64,000 nucleotides of DNA. Origin: Rhizobiales bacterium NRL2. Lineage in GTDB: Bacteria; Pseudomonadota; Alphaproteobacteria; Minwuiales; Minwuiaceae. Made by a program: the position numbers and the translations under genes. The stretch spans positions 4,579,031-4,643,030 of the forward strand of contig CP016093.1 of the NCBI GenBank assembly GCA_001664005.1. Direction: 5' to 3'. Shown here one piece after another: positions 31,190 through 42,481 of this stretch. Position 1 is the first letter of the stretch, and every line of letters begins with the position of its first letter. Below the pieces are notes generated by a model. The model was not told the DNA's origin, searched no databases, and saw nothing but the letters and a program-made list of their open reading frames with translations.

Positions 31190-31938
31190 GCGCGACTGAA
31201 ACCAACGCCCAGCGGCCCGCCGCGGCGCCGGAACGCGCCTATTTCTCCTGCCGGAATCTGGAGGGCTATTACGGCGAGAGCTACATCGTCCAGAAGGTCA
31301 GCTTCGACATCCGCGAAGGCGAAGTGCTGGCGCTGCTGGGCCGCAATGGGGCCGGCAAGACCTCGACGCTGCGCACCATCGCGCGCCTCGACAATCCGCA
31401 GCTCGTCAGCGGCGAGATCTGGCTCGAGGACAAGGCGCTGCACCGGATGCGGGCCTATCAGGCCTCGCGCTTCGGCGTCGGCCTGGTGCCGGAGGACCGG
31501 CGCATCATCGCCGGCCTCACCGTCGAGGAGAATCTGAAGCTGGCGCAGATCGCCGAGCCCGCCGGGTGGTCGCTTGAGCGGATCTACGGACATTTCCCCC
31601 GCCTCGCCGAGCGCCGCCGCCAGGAAGCCGTGACCCTCTCGGGCGGCGAGCAGCAGATGCTGGCCGTGGCCCGCGCCCTGGCGCGCGAGGTCAAGCTGCT
31701 GCTGCTGGACGAGCCCTATGAGGGACTGGCGCCGGTGATCGTTCAGGAGATCGAGAAGATCGTGGCCGAGATCAAGGAACTGGGCATCACCACCATCATC
31801 GTCGAGCAGAACGCGGTCGCCGCGCTGGAACTGGCCGACCGCGCCATCATCCTGGACATGGGCCAGGTCGCCTATGCCGGCACCGCCGCGGAGGTTCTCG
31901 ACAACGCGGAGCTCAGGCAGGAATACCTGGCCATCTGA
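31186..31938 (+). CDS. livF: ABC transporter ATP-binding protein LivF
   Basis: A 250-residue ATPase with Walker A GRNGAGKTST, a canonical signature VTLSGGEQQMLAVARAL, and Walker B LLLLDEPYEGLAP. The start is TTG 31186, overlapping the livG stop and preceded by gggaggatcg; no ATG fits better. With LivG it energises the LivHM permease. Twelve bases downstream the HisKA-like small gene begins. Confidence 0.92.
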
Positions 31939-31950
31939 TCGGAGGTCGTC

Positions 31951-32160
31951 ATGCCGGCGCGGAAACCGCAAGCCGAAGCGCGGGCCGCCAGCCTGGAGGA
32001 CGATTTCGTCACTCCACTGACCACGATCCGCGGTCTGCTGGAGATCCTGCGCGACTGCCCCGACCTGCCGCCCTCGGAGCGACGGCGCTTCGTCGACATG
32101 GCGCTGACCGACTGCGCGCGCCTGGACCGCGGCATCGAGCGGTTGCTGGAAGAGGATTGA
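31951..32160 (+). CDS. Stand-alone HisKA-like protein lacking the phospho-acceptor histidine
   Basis: The 69-residue product aligns with the dimerisation/phospho-acceptor domain of histidine kinases: LEDDFVTPLTTIRGLLEIL corresponds to the H-box SHELRTPLTxIRGxxExL, then a second helix ALTDCARLDRGIERLLEED matches helix 2. The His position is Asp, and no ATPase domain follows. The gene has its own ggaggtcgtc site and sits 12 bases after livF, so it is expressed with the transporter. It might form mixed dimers with a kinase or bind a response regulator; alternatively it is a remnant of a kinase gene. No ATPase remnant was found downstream. Confidence 0.75.
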   Translation: MPARKPQAEARAASLEDDFVTPLTTIRGLLEILRDCPDLPPSERRRFVDMALTDCARLDRGIERLLEED

Positions 32161-32212
32161 TTCCGGAGCGTGGACACGCCGCGTGAGGACGGTCCGGACA
32201 GCGGCGCGCCGC

Positions 32213-32545
32213 TCAGAACAGGCGGGTCATGCGGAAGAAGGCCAGGAACCAGGCCACGGCCGCCGCCAGAAGGGTCGCCAGCACGAAGAGCGACCAGACG
32301 ACCCAGGCGGCCGGATCGAACAGCAGGATGCCGCACCATAGGACCAACACCAGAAGCGCAACCAGAAGCGTGGATTCGGTCTCGACATAGCCGAGCACGA
32401 AAAGCTGGTACAGGAGCACGGCGATCAGCGCCCCGCCGGTGAGCAGCATCGCGCGGCGGAGCGGCGACACCGTGCCCATCCTCCAGGCGAGGATCATCAG
32501 CGCAAGCGGGGTGGCGACGAGCAGCAGGGCGGCGAACTTTTCCAT
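32213..32545 (-). CDS. Hypothetical four-helix membrane protein
   Basis: A 110-residue hydrophobic protein with about four membrane helices (for example FAALLLVATPLALMILAW and STLLVALLVLVLWCGILLF) and few charged residues. No family was recognised. The ATG at 32545 gives the first helix at once. It converges with the liv operon's last gene 52 bases away, and lies 170 bases downstream of the PAS-kinase gene, a gap with only a degenerate GC-rich palindrome (about 32610-32650). Confidence 0.75.
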   Translation of the reverse strand: MEKFAALLLVATPLALMILAWRMGTVSPLRRAMLLTGGALIAVLLYQLFVLGYVETESTLLVALLVLVLWCGILLFDPAAWVVWSLFVLATLLAAAVAWFLAFFRMTRLF

Positions 32546-32715
32546 GTCTTCGGCAGGCTAGGGTGTTCCGGTGTTTGATTGAACCGCTCAAAATTGTCGC
32601 CATCGAACCCCGGATCACGTCCGAGGCAGGCTTGATCCGAGGGCCTGGGCGCCCGGCCGCGCCACGACACAGGTCCTAGGGTCTAGCCCGAGGACGTCAA
32701 CAGAATCCGATTGAT

Positions 32716-35022
<2,307 letters not shown>

Positions 35023-35093
35023 GCACGACGCAACGGGAGATGACGGAGGATTCTCCCGTCAATGTTGAGTTCGTCTCTTAACTGACGACATCC

Positions 35094-35115
35094 GGGTTAA
35101 GAAAGGACTTAACCC
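35094..35115. promoter_or_regulatory. Inverted repeat upstream of the PAS-kinase gene
   Basis: GGGTTAAG-N6-CTTAACCC is a perfect 8-6-8 dyad 72 bases before the kinase start; another TTAA lies at about 35078-35081. The TTAA spacing (8 bases) differs by one from the CtrA consensus (7), so it is reported only as an operator candidate. Confidence 0.4.
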
Positions 35116-35172
35116 GCACCGGCCTCTCACGCTGTCGTGATCGGCCGCGCCGCGGCCGGGCCGTGGCCGTAG

Positions 35173-36021
35173 CTAGAAGAACGCCATGGTGCGGATCTCG
35201 ATGCTCTGCCGGGGCTTGCGGTCCGGCGGCGAGTTCGGGTCGTCGAAGGCGCTGTGGCCCATGAAGCGCGCCCGGCCGTCGGTCTCGCTGTCATAGGTCT
35301 TCAGCAGCAGCGCCTGGTCCGGCGCCATACCCGGAAAGTAGCGCCAGCGGTGGCCGGAGGAGTGGCGCAGCGTGTAGATCTCGCCGTCGCGGTCGCGATA
35401 TTTGAGGTGCATTACCAGGAAGTCGTCGTCGGGCACGCTCCGCGCATCGCACAGCCCCAGCGGGAACTCCTCGACCGGATCGTAGAGGGGCTTCCAGACA
35501 TTGTAGAACGCCACGCGCCGCGCCAGCAGCGCGTCGGCTTCGCCGCCCATGATGTCGCGCACACGCTGCGGGCCCGAGCGGGGGGTGAAGTCGCAGTGCG
35601 CGAGGAACACCACAGGGCGCTGCACCTCGGTCTGCGTGCGGATATCCTGGGAGCGCTTGCGGCGCAGCGTGTGGTCGAAGACCACCACCTGCCGCGCGCC
35701 GGTATGGCGCTTCACGAAGTCGACGGCCTGCGGGTAGAACGCGTCGCGTACCGTCTCGTCATTCTCGAAGGCGTCGAAGCCGCCCTCGAAGGGATGGACC
35801 TCGAAGCCCTCCACGTCGGCGGACAGCCGGTCCGCCTGCGGCCAGGCGTCCTCGACGAGGACGCTTCGGCGGTCCTGGCCCGCGGGACGGAAATTCTCCC
35901 GCACCTCCGGCTCGTAGAAGTAGTAGCCGATGGGCCCGCCAGCCTCGCTGGAGTAGTTCATCACCGTCTCGACTGTCGCGGCCTCCCCGGCCACCGTCGC
36001 GGTTCCGTGCGTTTCGGTCAT
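35173..36021 (-). CDS. CmcJ/NvfI family oxidoreductase
   Basis: The 282-residue protein resembles the CmcJ/AsaB/GA4-desaturase-like family, which includes beta-lactam (CmcJ) and fungal meroterpenoid (NvfI) enzymes and is related to Fe(II)/2-oxoglutarate oxygenases. Seen here: the sequence RQVVVFDHTLRRKRSQDIRT, the likely metal ligands in AHCDFTPRSGPQRV (His-x-Asp) and a later His within TLRHSSGHRWRYFPGM. It has no signal peptide. Bacterial homologues outside antibiotic clusters are poorly studied; no biosynthetic cluster surrounds it. It follows a trypsin-like protease gene by 70 bases on the same strand. Confidence 0.8.
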   Translation of the reverse strand: MTETHGTATVAGEAATVETVMNYSSEAGGPIGYYFYEPEVRENFRPAGQDRRSVLVEDAWPQADRLSADVEGFEVHPFEGGFDAFENDETVRDAFYPQAVDFVKRHTGARQVVVFDHTLRRKRSQDIRTQTEVQRPVVFLAHCDFTPRSGPQRVRDIMGGEADALLARRVAFYNVWKPLYDPVEEFPLGLCDARSVPDDDFLVMHLKYRDRDGEIYTLRHSSGHRWRYFPGMAPDQALLLKTYDSETDGRARFMGHSAFDDPNSPPDRKPRQSIEIRTMAFF

Positions 36022-36091
36022 CTGCTCTCCGGCCTCCCCTGCCGTTGCGCGCCCGTCCTAGCACGGCGCCGCCGGCCGTGCACGCCCGCGC

Positions 36092-37585
36092 CTAGTCGTC
36101 CCGGGTGGTCCAGACCGGCAGCACCGAGCCTCTCAGATCCGCGGCGATCACATCGGGCGCCCGCGCCGGCGTCTCGGCGGCATGCAGTGGCGTGATGCCG
36201 AAGCCCTCCAGCAGCAGGCGCAGATAGCCGATCTTGATGGCGAAGTTGACCTGCTCGACATCGCCGCCCTTCAGATGGGAGACGGAGACGGCAACGACAT
36301 TGCCGTGGCGGTCGACCACAGGGCCGCCGCTGCTGCCGGGCTGGGTCGCCGCCGAATGCTGCAGCCGGGTCGGGTCGCCCTTGTCGCCGTTCTGGCCGTT
36401 CACCACGCCCGTGGTGACCTTCATCTTCTCGCCCAGCCGGCGCGCCAGGGGATAGCCCAGTACCGTCACTTCGGCCCCGTCAGGATAGGCCGGGCCGGCC
36501 GCCAGCGGCAGCGGCGGGCCGAGAATGTCCGGATTCTCGACCTCCAGCACGGCCAGGTCCATGCGCTCGTCGGCGATGACCACGCGGGCCGGCCGCCAGG
36601 GACCCTCACGGAAGCCGACGCGGATCTCGGCGGCGTCCTTGATGACGTGGAAATTCGTGACCACGTGGCCCTCGGCGGTCGCCACCCAGCCGGTGCCGTT
36701 GTGCAGCGGCTCCCGGTCGAAGTCGATCCGCGGTCCCAGCCGGACATAGCGCACCGCGCCCTCGGGCCCGTTCAGGGCGACCAGGTTCTCGCGCTCGACG
36801 CGCCAGACGATATCGGCGCGGGCGCGGTCGTCGCGGAACAGCGGCCCGCTGGCCAGGTCTTCCTCCAGCAGTTCCATCTCGAACTTGATCTCGCCGGTGC
36901 GCCAGGCCCCGTTCTTCGGGGCCTCCAGCACCATGGCGTGGTAGATCCGGCCCGGGGCCTCCAGGTTGCGGTAGATGCCGACCAGCACCTGGCCGTCATG
37001 GCGGCGCCAGACACCCTCGACCGGATCGGGCGGGCGGCGGCGGATGAATTTCTCGAACACGTCGGCACGCCGCGGCACGGTGCGCTCGGCCTCCACGATC
37101 TCGGCGCGGTCGCTCAGAACCTCCGGCCAGATCACGGAGACGACGGGGACATGCCGGCGGGCGGCCTCCTGCTGCAGCGCCGCGTCCAGTTCGGCGGCGA
37201 GGGCGTCGCGGGCGGCGTCGCCGGCGCCCCCGGCGCCCAGCATCTCCACATGAAAGGTCACGCCGCCCTGACGGCCGAAGGAGGCGCGCAGAAGCCGCGG
37301 CTCCACCAGGCCGAGCATGAAGGCGCCCTCCGGCGTGACGTGGGTGAAACGGACGACCTGCCGGATCCGGTCGTGCTGTTGGTCGGCGACACGGTAGCGC
37401 AGCACCTCGGCGGCCAGTTCCGCAGCCTCGGCGAGGGTCAGCGCCCAGGCCTTCGCCACCATGTCCCCGGGCTGGACGGGCGGCGCGGCGGCGTCCTCCG
37501 GCGGCTTCTCGACGGCATGGGCCTGGATGGGCGGGACGAGGGCGAGAATGATCGCGGACAGGATCACACGCGGAAAGCGGAACAT
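36092..37585 (-). CDS. Trypsin-like serine protease with a novel N-terminal region
   Basis: A 497-residue exported protein. The start at 37585 gives a Sec signal (FRFPRVILSAIILALVPPIQ, cleavage near AHA). The C-terminal half is an S1C-type protease: His in VVTNFHVIKDA, Asp in DERMDLAVLEVE and Ser in TQPGSSGGPVVD. No PDZ domain is visible. The N-terminal 250 residues hold no recognised domain, though VEGVWRRHDGQVLVGIYRN suggests a beta domain. It may act in periplasmic quality control or processing of a specific target. The longer frame to 37630 adds no conserved sequence. Confidence 0.82.
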   Translation of the reverse strand: MFRFPRVILSAIILALVPPIQAHAVEKPPEDAAAPPVQPGDMVAKAWALTLAEAAELAAEVLRYRVADQQHDRIRQVVRFTHVTPEGAFMLGLVEPRLLRASFGRQGGVTFHVEMLGAGGAGDAARDALAAELDAALQQEAARRHVPVVSVIWPEVLSDRAEIVEAERTVPRRADVFEKFIRRRPPDPVEGVWRRHDGQVLVGIYRNLEAPGRIYHAMVLEAPKNGAWRTGEIKFEMELLEEDLASGPLFRDDRARADIVWRVERENLVALNGPEGAVRYVRLGPRIDFDREPLHNGTGWVATAEGHVVTNFHVIKDAAEIRVGFREGPWRPARVVIADERMDLAVLEVENPDILGPPLPLAAGPAYPDGAEVTVLGYPLARRLGEKMKVTTGVVNGQNGDKGDPTRLQHSAATQPGSSGGPVVDRHGNVVAVSVSHLKGGDVEQVNFAIKIGYLRLLLEGFGITPLHAAETPARAPDVIAADLRGSVLPVWTTRDD

Positions 37586-37694
37586 GGCCGGGCACTCGAG
37601 AGGACTTCGGGTCGGCACCGATCCTAGCACGGGGCCCGGCTCCGGCGTGTGACGGATTTAACGCTTCTGCATGACCGCGCGGTGCGCCGGCGGG

Positions 37695-39284
<1,590 letters not shown>

Positions 39285-39421
39285 CGTCCGTGTGGGCCAT
39301 GGACGAAAGCTAGGATACCGACCTTAAATATTTCTGAATTGTGACGCCCGGACGGGCAGTTGCCCGGAATGCCGGCGCGCGCCGCCCGCTTTTCGTGCAT
39401 CGGCCCTGCCGCGCAGGGCGC

Positions 39422-40870
39422 TCAGTCGGCCGCCTGGCCGTGGTCGGCCGCCTCGATCTCCCTGAGCTTGCGGTAGAGCGTAGAGCGGCCGATCTCCAGC
39501 CGCCGGGCGACCTCCGACATCTGGCCGCCATAGCGGTCGATGGCGTTGCGGATGATGTCGAGTTCCACCTCGGCCAGCGGCCGTGCATGGCCCTGCGCAT
39601 CCAGCAGGCCGACGCGGTCCGGCTGGGCGGCGAACGTGATACCGATGTCGGCGCCGGTTTCGGCGTCGGCGGTCCGGCGCGGCCGATGTCCGGCGCCGGT
39701 CAGCTGCGGGAAGTCGTCCAGCGTCAGCATCTCGCTCTCCGCCAGCACGATGGCGCGGAAGATGGTGTTCTCCAGCTGACGGACATTGCCGGGCCAGTCA
39801 TGGCTTTCCAGCAGTTCCATGGCTTCCGGCGCGACGCCCCGGATCGGCTTGTTCTCGCTCGCCGCGAAGGTGCGGGTGAAGTGCTCGACCAGCAGGGGGA
39901 TGTCGCCGACCCGGTCGCGGAGCGGGGGAATCAGGATCGGATAGACGTTGAGGCGGTAATAGAGATCCTCGCGGAAGCCGCCTTCGCGCACCATCTCCGC
40001 CAGATCCCGGTTGGTGGCGGAGATCAGCCGGATGTCGACCTTGACCGGGCTGGCGGCGCCGACGGGATCGACCTCGCCCTGCTGCAGGGCGCGGAGCAGC
40101 TTGACCTGCATGTCGAGCTTGAGTTCGCCGATCTCGTCGAGAAACAGCGTACCGCCGGAGGCTTCCTGGAACTTGCCCATATTCCGGTGCGTCGCGCCGG
40201 TGAAGGAGCCCTTCTCGTGGCCGAACAGCACGCTCTCCACCAGGTTCTCCGGGATCGCGCCGCAGTTGACGGTGACGAAGGGCCGGCGCGCGCGTTCGCT
40301 GGAGCCCTGGATGGCGCGAGCGACCAGCTCCTTGCCGACGCCCGATTCACCCTCGATCAGGATGGGGATGGTGGAGGCGGCGGCGCGCTTCGACAGGTCG
40401 ATGACCGATGTCATCGCCGGGCTCCGCGCCACCAGGTCGTCGAATCCGAGCTCGCCGGATATCTTGCGGGTCAGCCGCGAGATCTCGCCGGTCAGCGTCT
40501 TCAGCTTCAGCGAGTTCTCCAGCGTGACCCGGATACGTTCGGGCGAGGCGGGCTTGACCAGAAAGTCGGAGGCGCCGGCGCGCATCGCCTTGACCACCGT
40601 GTCGACGCCGCCATGGGCTGTCAGGACGACGACGGGCAGGTCGGGATGCTGCGGCCGGACCCGCTCCAGCACCTCAAGGCCGTCGATCTCCGGCATCGCC
40701 AGATCCAGCAGCACCACGTCAATGTCGCCTCGGCGGCCCTGAGTCAGGCGTTTCAGCGCCTCGGCGCCGCCGGTCGCCTTCTCGACCCGGAACTCCGCCT
40801 TCGCCACGACGCTCTCAAGCAGCCGCAACTGGGTCGGATCATCGTCGACGATCAGTACGGTCTTCGCCAT
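39422..40870 (-). CDS. NtrC-family sigma-54-dependent response regulator
   Basis: A 482-residue regulator with three domains: receiver (Asp56 in VVLLDLAMPEIDG, Lys in DFLVKPASPE), AAA+ sigma-54 activator (Walker A GESGVGKE, sigma-54 contact motif GSFTGAT, Walker B GTLFLDEIGEL, Arg finger region YYRLNV) and a Fis-type helix-turn-helix at the C-terminus (GGQMSEVARRLEIGRSTLYR). The complete GAFTGA-type loop suggests it activates sigma-54 promoters; none was confidently found in the window. The start at 40870 is conserved (MAKTVLIVDDD). Confidence 0.95.
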   Translation of the reverse strand: MAKTVLIVDDDPTQLRLLESVVAKAEFRVEKATGGAEALKRLTQGRRGDIDVVLLDLAMPEIDGLEVLERVRPQHPDLPVVVLTAHGGVDTVVKAMRAGASDFLVKPASPERIRVTLENSLKLKTLTGEISRLTRKISGELGFDDLVARSPAMTSVIDLSKRAAASTIPILIEGESGVGKELVARAIQGSSERARRPFVTVNCGAIPENLVESVLFGHEKGSFTGATHRNMGKFQEASGGTLFLDEIGELKLDMQVKLLRALQQGEVDPVGAASPVKVDIRLISATNRDLAEMVREGGFREDLYYRLNVYPILIPPLRDRVGDIPLLVEHFTRTFAASENKPIRGVAPEAMELLESHDWPGNVRQLENTIFRAIVLAESEMLTLDDFPQLTGAGHRPRRTADAETGADIGITFAAQPDRVGLLDAQGHARPLAEVELDIIRNAIDRYGGQMSEVARRLEIGRSTLYRKLREIEAADHGQAAD

Positions 40871-40908
40871 GCCGCTCCCCGGACCATGCCATTCTGGGAC
40901 AGGCTAGC

Positions 40909-40930
40909 ATCGATACACCGCTGTATCAAT
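40909..40930. promoter_or_regulatory. Dyad between the NtrC-type gene and the thioesterase operon
   Basis: GATACA-CCGC-TGTATC (40912-40927) is perfect and extends to 9-base arms with one mismatch. On the minus strand it overlaps a possible promoter (TTGATA, 17 bases, TAGCCT). It lies 39 bases before the regulator start and 140 before the first thioesterase gene, so it may be an operator for one or both. Confidence 0.5.
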
Positions 40931-41071
40931 CTGACACATCGCCGGGCGACCATTGAACGCGCCGGTTCCTGATGCATGGCGCCCGCGCGCACTCTATGTT
41001 CCGGGAAATGCCGGGCGGCGATGCCGAGACGCCGGCCGGAGACCCCACACGGATCACGGAGGACACGCCCC

Positions 41072-41542
41072 ATGGCGGTCGATCCATCCAGCATGAGCTG
41101 GGAAGACAAGGTCAGGATGATGGCGGAGACCAGCGAAGGGCAATTCCGCGCGCTGGGCCTGTCGCTGGTCGAGGCCTCGAAGGAGCGGGTCACGGTGAAG
41201 CTGCCCTGGCAGGAGAAGCTGATCGGCGATCCGAAGGAACGGGTGCTGCATGGCGGCGCCATCACCACGCTGATCGATTCCGCCTGCGGCTACGCGCTGT
41301 TCACTCATCTGCGCGAACTGGCCGATATCGCCACGCTGGACCTGCGCATCGATTACCTGAAGCCCGCGGCGCCGGAAAGGGACGTCTTCGCCACCGGCGA
41401 GGTCTATCGCATGACCCGCTCCATCGCCTTCATCCGGGCCAGCGCCTACCAGGCGGAAGGCGATCCCATCGCCAACGCCGTCGCCACCTTCATGCTGGGG
41501 GCGAACGCCCCGAAATACGCCGCACGGGAGAAGACAGAATGA
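41072..41542 (+). CDS. PaaI-type hotdog thioesterase 1
   Basis: A 156-residue hotdog-fold protein of the PaaI/YbgC-like acyl-CoA thioesterase group. The motif VLHGGAITTLIDSACGYAL carries the HGG and the catalytic Asp, and DLRIDYLKPAAPERDV is the typical central strand. The ATG at 41072 has cggagga upstream; earlier in-frame starts add unconserved Arg-rich sequence. The stop overlaps the next start (ATGA). It is the first of three consecutive hotdog genes and resembles the third more than the second. Confidence 0.92.
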   Translation: MAVDPSSMSWEDKVRMMAETSEGQFRALGLSLVEASKERVTVKLPWQEKLIGDPKERVLHGGAITTLIDSACGYALFTHLRELADIATLDLRIDYLKPAAPERDVFATGEVYRMTRSIAFIRASAYQAEGDPIANAVATFMLGANAPKYAAREKTE

Positions 41543-41982
41543 GCATCGCCGACGCCGTGGCCCGCGCCCGCGAGACCGGAGAGTATCAGGATGTGCTGGA
41601 ATCGATCCCCTACATGGCCTTTCTCGGCCTGACGGTGGATCACGACGAGAACGGCCCCATCGTGCGCATGCCGGGCAGCGACCACATCATCGGCAACCCC
41701 GTGCTGCCGGCGATCCATGGCGGCGTGGTCGGCGCCTTTCTGGAATCGGCGGCCATCATCCACCTGATCTGGGCCCATGAAAGCCGGCAGGTGCCGAAGA
41801 TCATCAACCTGACGGTCGAGTACCTGCGTTCGGCGCGGGTGGTGGAAACCTTCGCCCAGGCGACCATCACCAAGCATGGCCGGCGGATCGCCAATGTCCG
41901 CATCGAGGCCTGGCAGGCCGACCGCGCCAAGCCGGTGGCGGCGGCCCACGCCCACTTCCTGCTGCCCGCCGAGGAGGATTGA
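41539..41982 (+). CDS. PaaI-type hotdog thioesterase 2
   Basis: A 147-residue hotdog protein. The active-site stretch is PAIHGGVVGAFLESAAIIHL, with Glu in place of the Asp of its neighbours, and NLTVEYLRSARVVETFAQ is the central strand. It overlaps gene 1 by four bases and precedes gene 3 by four bases. The divergence suggests a different substrate or a partner role in a mixed dimer. Confidence 0.92.
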   Translation: MSIADAVARARETGEYQDVLESIPYMAFLGLTVDHDENGPIVRMPGSDHIIGNPVLPAIHGGVVGAFLESAAIIHLIWAHESRQVPKIINLTVEYLRSARVVETFAQATITKHGRRIANVRIEAWQADRAKPVAAAHAHFLLPAEED

Positions 41983-41986
41983 CACC

Positions 41987-42481
41987 ATGCGCCTGGTGGT
42001 CGAACCGCGCCCCGAATGGCGGCGCTTTCCGGCAGTCGACATGGCCGGCATGCAGCAACTGGAGGATACCCTGCCGCATATCCGGTCGCTGGGCATCCGC
42101 ATCATGTCGCTGGACGGGCCGGTCGCGGTCTCGCGCCTGCCCTATGCCGACCGGCTGGTGGGCGATCCCGACACCGGGGTCCTGCACGGCGGCGCCATCA
42201 CCACGCAGATCGACAATCTCTGCGCCGTGGCCATGCACTCGGCCATCGGCCACTACGTGCCCTGCGTGACCATCGATCTCAGGGTCGAGTATCTCAAGCC
42301 GGCGACGCCCGGCCACGACGTGATCGCGAAGGCCGAATGCCGCCGCATCACCCGCCAGGTCGCCTTCATTTCCGCCGTCGCCTATCACGACGAGAACGAT
42401 CCCATTGCCTTGGCAAGCTGCACGTACATGCTGTTGCCGGAGCGGGAAAGCTCCATGTATGAAACCGGAGGAAACCAATGA
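41987..42481 (+). CDS. PaaI-type hotdog thioesterase 3
   Basis: A 164-residue hotdog protein with VLHGGAITTQIDNLCAVAM and DLRVEYLKPATPGHDV, close to gene 1 in the active-site segment. The N-terminus (MRLVVEPRPEWRRFPAVDM) is longer than in gene 1. The ATG at 41987 has gaggagga upstream, inside the end of gene 2. Its stop overlaps the M3 peptidase start (ATGA), so the thioesterases and the peptidase are probably co-translated. Confidence 0.92.
   Translation: MRLVVEPRPEWRRFPAVDMAGMQQLEDTLPHIRSLGIRIMSLDGPVAVSRLPYADRLVGDPDTGVLHGGAITTQIDNLCAVAMHSAIGHYVPCVTIDLRVEYLKPATPGHDVIAKAECRRITRQVAFISAVAYHDENDPIALASCTYMLLPERESSMYETGGNQ

Noticed and set aside
35078-35115. CtrA binding site
   Set aside because: The TTAA half-sites are 8 bases apart, one more than the consensus, so the match is not accepted.
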